DNA of 9,525 bases. Origin: Gallionella sp. GTDB lineage: Bacteria; Pseudomonadota; Gammaproteobacteria; Burkholderiales; Gallionellaceae. The stretch lies in contig SCPW01000082.1 in NCBI GenBank assembly GCA_004298605.1, positions 1 through 9,525 on the forward strand, read 5' to 3'. A program made the position numbers and the translations under genes. The notes under the pieces were generated by a model. The model searched no databases and was not told the DNA's origin. It was given only the letters and a program-made list of their open reading frames with translations. How positions within the stretch are numbered: the stretch's first letter is position 1; the number at the start of each line of letters is the position of its first letter. This document shows positions 7,587 to 9,525 of the stretch, in pieces.

Positions 7587-7601
7587 GCGCCAAAACAACC
7601 C
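7587..7601 (-). repeat. Direct repeat unit A upstream of the phosphatase gene
   Basis: On the minus strand this 15-mer reads GGGTTGTTTTGGCGC. It matches unit B (7607-7621) at 14 of 15 positions with a period of exactly 20 bases, that is two helical turns. It lies about 42-56 bases before the phosphatase start, in the promoter zone, so a tandem regulator site is possible. No known operator was recognised. Confidence 0.45.
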
Positions 7602-7606
7602 GTTAC

Positions 7607-7621
7607 GCGCCAATACAACCC
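7607..7621 (-). repeat. Direct repeat unit B upstream of the phosphatase gene
   Basis: On the minus strand it reads GGGTTGTATTGGCGC, differing from unit A by one base. It lies about 62-76 bases before the phosphatase ATG. The pair is the only clear non-coding structure in the 161 bases between the phosphatase start and the rhuM stop. Confidence 0.45.
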
Positions 7622-7706
7622 AATAGTTGCCACGCGATTTTGGAGAGCCATATCCTCATGGACGGCTCAACGACTATCGGTGAAAGTGCGGCGATACGAA
7701 AATTCA

Positions 7707-8711
7707 TCAGTCTTCCTTCTCTGGTGTTTTGCTGGGTAAACGCTTCATCATCTGGTCGAAGTCCGATTCGAAATGCTGGTCGTCCAACACCCGGAACTTG
7801 CCGAACTCCTGTTCGGCATGTGCCTTGGCCAACTCAGCCGACACCTTGCCCGCACCTTGCAAAATCTCGCGGTCATTCAGCATCAGGAAGCCTTCCAGTT
7901 TGCTGACCCAATCCTGCATGAACATGGCAATACGTCGCATCGCCTGGCCTTCTGCAAAAATCAAATACTGCTCGGCCAGATTATTGAGGGCGCGCAGCTC
8001 TTCCTCGTTCAGGTAATTCTTGGCGATGCTCACATCGGCCTTGCGGATGCCTGCTCCCTCCCAAGTCGTCAGCCCCATGTTCGGCTGGCTGCTGTCGGCA
8101 CGCGTAGCAATCAGTTCGGCGGCAGTCTGGCCGTGAATGGCGTAATGCACCTTGTTCTGCACCGTGGCGAAGAATTCCTGAGTGAGCGGGTGGTTCGAGT
8201 CGTAATCCACGCTGGTCGCGTAGATGTCGGTGATCTTCTGGTAAAAACGCCGCTCACTGGTGCGGATGTCTTGCAGGCGGCGAGTCAGTTCGTCGAAATA
8301 ATCCCGCCCTTTGCCGGGATTCTTCAGGCGCGCATCGTCCAGCACAAAGCCCTTGACGATGTACTCCTTCAACTTGTCGTTGGCCCATTGGCGGAAGCGC
8401 ACGCCCACCGGGCTGCGCACCCGGAAGCCCAGAGCCAGCACCATATCCAGGTTGTAGTGCTCGACCTCGCGGGCCACGTCACGCCCCCCCTCGGATTGAA
8501 CTGTTCGGAATAACCGAACAGTTGCCGCAGGAGTGAGTTCGCCATCTTCAAAAATGTGCTTGATGTGCTCGCTGATCGTCCCCTTGGCCTTGTCGAACAA
8601 CACGGTCAACTGCTTCTGGTTCAGCCAAAGGGTTTCCGCCTCCAGCATCACGTCAATGCGGGTAGAGCCGTCTTCGCTCTGGTAGATTAGGAATTGTTGG
8701 GGTTCGGTCAT
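7707..8711 (-). CDS. RhuM-family protein (virulence RhuM / defence-island associated)
   Basis: An intact 334-residue member of the RhuM family (Virulence_RhuM). The N-terminal part has a helix-turn-helix-like stretch ETLWLNQKQLTVLFDKAKGT (26-45) continuing into ISEHIKHIF, then the family hallmark EHYNLDMVLALGFRVRSPVGVRFRQWA and LKEYIVKGFVLDDARL. The C-terminal half contains the FFATVQNKVHYAIHGQTAAEL and NNLAEQYLIFAEGQAMRR segments. RhuM was named in Salmonella pathogenicity island 3. Relatives are common beside restriction-modification or toxin genes, but the biochemical role is not established. The ATG at 8711 gives the family N-terminus; the Shine-Dalgarno is weak, and a 38-codon ORF ends 12 bases upstream, so translational coupling is possible. 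Odd points: a G7 run (8484-8490), a perfect 10-base hairpin (8499-8523), and a 39-base segment also present at 9219-9257. Confidence 0.92.
   Translation of the reverse strand: MTEPQQFLIYQSEDGSTRIDVMLEAETLWLNQKQLTVLFDKAKGTISEHIKHIFEDGELTPAATVRLFRTVQSEGGRDVAREVEHYNLDMVLALGFRVRSPVGVRFRQWANDKLKEYIVKGFVLDDARLKNPGKGRDYFDELTRRLQDIRTSERRFYQKITDIYATSVDYDSNHPLTQEFFATVQNKVHYAIHGQTAAELIATRADSSQPNMGLTTWEGAGIRKADVSIAKNYLNEEELRALNNLAEQYLIFAEGQAMRRIAMFMQDWVSKLEGFLMLNDREILQGAGKVSAELAKAHAEQEFGKFRVLDDQHFESDFDQMMKRLPSKTPEKED
8499..8523. repeat. Perfect 10-base inverted repeat inside rhuM
   Basis: AACTGTTCGG (8499-8508) and CCGAACAGTT (8514-8523) are exact reverse complements around a 5-base loop. They encode part of ATVRLFRTVQ of the RhuM protein, so the structure sits in coding sequence. 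It is eight bases from a C7/G7 homopolymer (8484-8490). Confidence 0.6.
8554..8592 (-). repeat. 39-base exact direct repeat, copy 1 (inside rhuM)
   Basis: Identical over 39 bases to 9219-9257 in the same orientation, and after one mismatch three more bases agree. It encodes KAKGTISEHIKH (residues 41-52) of the intact RhuM protein. The distance between the copies is 665 bases. Confidence 0.9.
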
Positions 8712-8723
8712 GTTTTCAGCTTG

Positions 8724-8840
8724 TCAGAAAATTGGCTCTATTGATCCGTCCAGATAATGCTTGAAGTCCGCCTTGAGCTTATCGAAAGGTGAATGGGCTT
8801 CGACAGACTCTGCCAGGATGGGGGGCTTTACTACGTCCAT
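8724..8840 (-). CDS. Small ORF of 38 codons just upstream of rhuM, unknown
   Basis: On the minus strand ATG (8840-8838) to TGA (8726-8724) encodes MDVVKPPILAESVE followed by AHSPFDKLKADFKHYLDGSIEPIF. The composition (mixed charged and hydrophobic, one aromatic cluster) looks protein-like. The frame continues open upstream to a stop at 8874-8876 (..NEPCLEEWIMD). I do not recognise the family. It ends 12 bases before rhuM, in the same direction, so it may be a small leader or partner gene, or the 3' remnant of a truncated gene. A competing ATG at 8859 has a much better ribosome site (AGAGGA) but opens a different frame that ends after 26 codons; a G6 run (C6 on the coding strand) near 8820-8825 could have caused a frameshift joining the two. 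Confidence 0.4.
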   Translation of the reverse strand: MDVVKPPILAESVEAHSPFDKLKADFKHYLDGSIEPIF

Positions 8841-8988
8841 AATCCACTCTTCCAAACATGGCTCGTTCCTCTTTTAAAGATAAGGATTCGTGCCCTACGA
8901 ATTCTTCTGAGAAATCCCCCTTCCCCGCCGAGCTCGGATTGTCTGAAGCACATCACCTGATGAGCAAATCGTACTCAGCACAAACACG
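8841..8988. other. Gap between the small ORF and the endonuclease relic
   Basis: About 150 bases in which none of the three minus-strand frames is open throughout. The only useful signal is the minus-strand AGAGGA near 8866-8871, ahead of an ATG at 8859. It is AT-richer than the housekeeping part of the window. I see no terminator, tRNA or insertion-sequence end. Confidence 0.3.
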
Positions 8989-9210
8989 CTACACAAACAG
9001 GTTTCGGCTCACCGGATATTTTTTCAGCACATCCTCAAGAGTTGCGCAGTCAAGCAAGGCAACATTGTTTAACTTGGCTTGCTCTTTGGCGGCCCCATTA
9101 AAAAACTGATTTGTTACCGCCATCTTTTGAAACGTCACCCCAGTGTGCTTTACTTCATAAGCTGTTGCGCCAGCAGTTACTTCCTTAACAACATCCCAAT
9201 CCGATCCAGA
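8989..9210 (-). pseudogene. Mrr-like restriction endonuclease, C-terminal remnant
   Basis: The minus frame from 9210 to the TAG at 8991-8989 encodes 73 residues with no start codon; an in-frame TGA (9213-9211) lies directly before it. It begins SGSDWDVVKEVTAGATAYEV and continues through QKMAVTNQFFNGAAKEQA and LNNVALLDCATLEDVLKKYP. The pattern (EV-x-AG, then VTN-x-FF-x2-AA, then N-V-x-L-x-D, then L-x-x-VL) is that of the last part of the Mrr/restriction-endonuclease-like catalytic domain. The upstream part with the D...(E/Q)xK metal-binding residues is missing, so it cannot be an active nuclease. It directly abuts a 39-base fragment identical to rhuM, which marks the break. The family call is from pattern memory and moderately sure; that it is a truncated coding remnant is more certain. 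Confidence 0.65.
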
Positions 9211-9218
9211 TCATAAAG

Positions 9219-9257
9219 ATGTGCTTGATGTGCTCGCTGATCGTCCCCTTGGCCTTG
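9219..9257 (-). repeat. 39-base exact direct repeat, copy 2 (rhuM fragment outside rhuM)
   Basis: Exact second copy of 8554-8592. In the RhuM reading frame it still encodes SKAKGTISEHIKHIF, but the frame has a stop directly before it and runs to a TAA after it, so it is only a relic. It lies between the endonuclease remnant and the truB stop and marks a former recombination junction. Confidence 0.9.
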
Positions 9258-9282
9258 CTTCATCTGCCCTCCGCACCAGAAA

Positions 9283-9525
9283 TCATCCGGCTGTTCTCCC
9301 GCCTGCAGTCCCGGTATTTTCCGCCAAATCAACCTTGGCGGCCTGCTTTGCCACTTCGGACAGCAGCCTGTCGGGCGCCAGGCGGCGGCCTTGCAGCAGC
9401 CCTACCCCAATGAATCCCTGCGGGCCATGCAGGCTGACTTTGCCGTCCGGCAGGCCGGTATCCAGCGCCAGGCGTTGCCCCTGCGCCAGCCGTTTGATTT
9501 GCACATCATCCAGTTTCAGTTTCGG
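9283..9525 (-). CDS. truB: tRNA pseudouridine synthase B, C-terminal part (5' end outside window)
   Basis: The minus frame is open from the right edge to the TGA at 9285-9283 and gives 80 residues. The segment LKLDDVQIKRLAQGQRLALD, then GKVSLHGPQGFIGVGLLQGRRLAPDRLLS, matches the C-terminal PUA-like region of proteobacterial TruB (L-x-LD..q..rl.qGq.l ... FlGvG.l....L.P.RLl). TruB makes pseudouridine 55 in the T-loop of tRNAs. The catalytic domain would be outside the window. After the usual end of the protein (..PDRLLSE) a tail of about 24 residues (VAKQAAKVDLAENT..) follows, which I cannot match. A GTG at 9504 is internal to the domain and not a start. The gene points toward the rhuM region. 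Confidence 0.75.
   Translation of the reverse strand, partial: PKLKLDDVQIKRLAQGQRLALDTGLPDGKVSLHGPQGFIGVGLLQGRRLAPDRLLSEVAKQAAKVDLAENTGTAGGRTAG
9321..9341. repeat. Perfect 7-base inverted repeat within the truB tail
   Basis: CCGCCAA (9321-9327) and TTGGCGG (9335-9341) are exact reverse complements around a 7-base loop, inside the unusual C-terminal tail of truB. Read along truB it is followed by AAAAT, not by a T-run, so it is not a canonical terminator. Confidence 0.45.

Noticed and set aside
7773..8513. Plus-strand ORF of 246 codons
   Set aside because: Shadow on the strand opposite rhuM, which has clear family motifs on the minus strand.
8499..8523. Inverted repeat in rhuM as a mobile-element end or attachment site
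   Set aside because: It lies within intact coding sequence with no target duplication or integrase nearby; kept only as a hairpin observation.
8858..9109. Plus-strand ORF of 83 codons
   Set aside because: It overlaps the Mrr-like remnant, whose minus-strand translation has recognisable domain residues; the plus translation is Ser-rich and without family features.
9219..9276. Short minus-strand ORF starting MKQGQGDDQ across the second repeat copy
   Set aside because: It reads the rhuM fragment out of frame and is only 28 codons; chance product of the junction.

Overview
The window looks like a chromosomal segment of a Gram-negative proteobacterium, most likely a betaproteobacterium. This rests on gene content (CigR/RcnB-type exported protein, COG1067-type Lon-like protease, selenophosphate synthase with selenouridine synthase, SrkA kinase, TruB) and on moderately GC-rich coding sequence. 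A Nitrosomonadales-like host such as a Gallionellaceae relative is a guess, not a demonstrated assignment. No rRNA, tRNA, CRISPR array or intact transposon was seen.

Left part (1-3455, all plus strand): the 3' end of a CigR/RcnB-like exported protein gene, then a family 6 uracil-DNA-glycosylase-superfamily enzyme (hypoxanthine-DNA glycosylase) separated by one base from an 806-residue Lon-like protease whose ATPase motifs look altered. Middle part (3638-5747): selenophosphate synthase selD (minus) and tRNA 2-selenouridine synthase mnmH/selU (plus) diverge from a gap of about 20 bases. Together they form a short selenium route: SelD makes selenophosphate and MnmH puts selenium into the tRNA wobble uridine. 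Next (6047-7545), srkA (plus, with a -10-like box that predicts a leaderless mRNA) converges on a low-molecular-weight tyrosine phosphatase gene (minus). Two near-identical 15-base repeats with a 20-base period lie upstream of the phosphatase.

Right part (7707-9525) is the accessory zone. An intact rhuM-family gene (minus) is preceded by a 38-codon unknown ORF. Upstream of that lies a decayed 3' end of an Mrr-like restriction endonuclease gene, and then a 39-base exact second copy of an internal rhuM segment. The 3' end of truB follows on the minus strand and runs off the window. Defence-type debris therefore sits directly behind truB, where rpsO is usually found. This patch is the most unusual part of the window: it looks like a recombination scar or a worn genomic island. 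I do not see a complete new multi-gene system; the best candidate for something undescribed is the rhuM gene with its small upstream ORF.
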